From Hydractinia symbiolongicarpus (lineage: Eukaryota > Cnidaria > Hydrozoa > Anthoathecata > Hydractiniidae), in the NCBI RefSeq assembly GCF_029227915.1, contig NC_079882.1, positions 31,550,001-31,614,000 on the forward strand: a stretch of 64,000 nucleotides of DNA, read 5' to 3'. This document shows positions 62,359 to 64,000 of the stretch, piece after piece; the stretch's first letter is position 1; every line of letters begins with the position of its first letter. A program made the translations under genes and the position numbers. Below the pieces are notes generated by a model that saw nothing but the letters and a program-made list of their open reading frames with translations, did no database searches and was not told the origin of the DNA.

Positions 62359-64000
62359 GGGAAATCGCTGGTTTTCGATTGCCGTCGATTAAACCTCTTT
62401 CATTAAGCGTCTCATCAAAAATGAAAACATTTTTGAAAACTACAAGTCTCATGCGTTTTAGTGGTGAAAAAATAATTTAAAAAATCGTTCGGAAAATGAG
62501 TTTACTCCCTGGGTACTTTCTTTGTAAACTTTTGACTATACGGGCCGAGTGCGGATTTACGGGAAATCGCGGGTTTTCGTTTGCCGGCGATTAAACTTCT
62601 TTTATTCAGCGTCCCATCAAAAATGAAAACATTTTTGAAAACTACAATTCTCATGCGTTTTAGTGGTGAAAAAATAATATAAAAAATCGTTCGGGAAATG
62701 ATTTTACTCACAGGGTACTTTCTTTGTATACATTCGACTATACGGGCCAAGCCCGGGATTTACGGGAAATCGCGGGTTTTCGTTTGCCGGCGATTAAACC
62801 TCTTTTATTCAGTGTCTCATCAAAAATGAAAACATTTTTGAAAACGACAAGTCTCATGCGTTTTAGTGGTGAAAAGATAATTTAAAAAATCGTTTTGGAA
62901 ATGAGTTTACTCACAGGGTACTTTCTTTGTATACATTCGACTATACGGGCCAAGCCCGGGATTTACGGGAAATCGCGGGTTTTCGTTTTCCGGCGATTAA
63001 ACTTTTTTTATTCAGCGTCTCATCAAAAATGAACACATTTTTGAAAACTACAAGTCTCATGCGTTTTAGTGGTGAAAAAATACTTTAAAAAATCGTTCGG
63101 AAAATGAGTTTACTCCCTGGGTACTTTCTTTGTAAACTTTTGACTATACGGGCCGACTGCGGGATTACGGGAAATCGCGGGTTTTCGTTTGCCTGCGATT
63201 AAACTTCTTTTATTCAGCGTCCCATCAAAAATGAAAACATTTTTGAAAACTACAATTCTCATGCGTTTTAGTGGTGAAAGAATAATATAAAAAATCGTTC
63301 GGGAAATGAGTTTACTCACAAGGTACTTTCTTTGTATACATTCGACTATACGGGCCAAGCCCGGGATTTACGGGAAATCGCGGGTTTTCGTTTTCCGGCG
63401 ATTAAACTTCTTTTATTCAGTGTTTCATCAAAAATGAACACATTTTTGAAAACTACAAGTCTCATGCCTTTTAGTGGTGAAAAAATAATTTAAAAAATCG
63501 CTCGGGAAATGAGTTTACTCCCTGGGTACTTTCTTTGTAAACTTTTGACTATACGGGCCGAGTGCGGGATTTACGGGAAATCGCGGGTTTTCGTTTGCCG
63601 GCGATTAAACTTCTTTTATTCAGCGTCCCATCAAAAATGAAAACATTTTTGAAAACTACAATTCCCATGCGTTTTAGTGGTGAAAAAATAATATAAAAAA
63701 TCGTTCGGGAAATGAGTTTACTCACAAGGTACTTTCTTTGTATACATTCGACTATACGGGCCAAGCCCGGGATTTACGGGAAATTGCGGGTTTTCGTTTG
63801 CCGGCGATTAAACCTCTTTCATTAACCGTCTCATCAAAAATGAAAACATTTTTGAAAACTGCAAGTCTCATGCGTTTTAGTGGTGAAAAAATAATTTAAA
63901 AAATCGTTCGGACAAGGAGTTTACTCCCTGGGTACTTTCTTTGTATACTTTTGAACTATACGGGCCGAGTGCGGGATTTACGGGAAATCGCGGGTTTCGT
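62359..64000 (+). repeat. Right-edge monomers continuing the same domain
   Basis: About eight units of the right-hand type, with TTTGTAAACTTTTGAC, GAGTGCGGG, GCGTCCCATC and ATGAACACATTTTTG. One unit near 63,950 has an extra A (TTTTGAACTATACGGG). The window cuts a monomer at its right end after GGGTTTCGT, so the array continues. Confidence 0.85.

Larger units (their letters stand above)
1..64000 (+). repeat. Satellite DNA array, 203-bp monomer, head to tail
   Basis: The whole window is one uninterrupted tandem array of a monomer whose modal length is 203 bp, which gives about 315 copies. Fixed landmarks recur in every unit in the same order: ACTATACGGGCC, the CGGGATTTACGGGAAAT box, TTTGCCGGCGATTAAAC, ATTCAGCGTCTCATC, the ATGAAAACATTTTTG dyad, CAAGTCTCATGCGTTTTAG, an A-rich ATAATTTAAAAAATC stretch, GGAAATGAGTTTACTC, and CTTTCTTTGTATAC. 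Orientation never flips and no foreign sequence interrupts it. Consensus GC is about 38% (77 of 203 by hand count). Arrays of this kind are known from eukaryotic centromeric, pericentromeric and subtelomeric heterochromatin. I do not recognise the family, so chromosomal location and species remain inference. Both window ends lie inside the array. Confidence 0.98.

Noticed and set aside
1-64000. CRISPR array
   Set aside because: A CRISPR array has short repeats separated by unique spacers. Here the full 203 bp repeats without unique spacers, and there are no cas genes.
1-64000. rDNA intergenic spacer subrepeats
   Set aside because: Spacer subrepeats can be of this size, but no rRNA gene or promoter interrupts 64 kb, which is far longer than a normal spacer.
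1-64000. Transposon or retrotransposon-derived repeat
   Set aside because: I see no terminal inverted repeats, target-site duplications, LTR ends, tRNA primer-binding site, or transposase or polymerase coding sequence. The unit joins itself directly head to tail.
1-64000. Telomeric repeat or interstitial telomere sequence
   Set aside because: I saw no run of TTAGGG-type, TTTAGGG-type or TTAGG-type units anywhere in the window.

Overview
This window is entirely one tandem satellite DNA array. A single monomer of about 203 bp is repeated head to tail, always in the same orientation, from the first base to the last. That is roughly 315 copies, and the array runs off both ends. I found no protein-coding gene, RNA gene, transposon, CRISPR array or unique-sequence island. 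The open reading frames that exist (about 60 to 136 codons) are translations of the monomer itself. They recur on both strands and cannot extend, because 203 is not a multiple of 3.

The array points to a eukaryotic chromosome, in (peri)centromeric, subtelomeric or other constitutive heterochromatin. I do not recognise the family and cannot name the organism. Numbering the monomer from the A of ACTATACGGG (so that window bases 1-203 are monomer 1), the consensus is bipartite. Positions 1-56 are GC-rich (about 59%) and hold 9 of the 13 CpGs; positions 57-203 are AT-rich (about 30% GC). A 9-bp-stem, 4-nt-loop dyad lies at 84-105. All 13 CpG sites have CpG-to-TpG or CpA variants somewhere in the window, as expected if the array is cytosine-methylated.

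Above the monomer there is clear but irregular higher-order repeat (HOR) structure, with block lengths that are near-integer multiples of 203 bp. From left to right: a dimer duplication (979-1790); 11-mer and 12-mer copies (2765-7430); related 11-mer and 9-mer spacings (8.6-13.5 kb); overlapping 11-mer and 8-mer copies (13.9-18.2 kb); an out-of-register duplication junction (18,857-18,860); 7-mer copies (19.66-22.49 kb); 4-, 5- and 9-mer structure (22.5-26.45 kb); a 3,250-bp 16-mer duplication (26.7-32.45 kb); a 1,015-bp 5-mer in three copies (32.2-35.16 kb); 4-mer then 5-mer (35.2-38.66 kb); 9/10-mer (41.55-45.42 kb); an exact 1,421-bp 7-mer pair (45.7-48.55 kb); 6-mer and 8-mer (48.55-53.19 kb); and a right-hand domain (53.19-64 kb) where one marker monomer recurs at 5, 7, 8, 9, 12 and 3 monomer intervals. 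Diagnostic variants are confined to sub-domains, indicating local homogenisation.

Nothing here works as a gene system. The interest lies in the satellite: its sequence family, dyad, CpG-rich head, HOR evolution and one illegitimate junction. All block boundaries were placed by eye and may be off by tens of bases.
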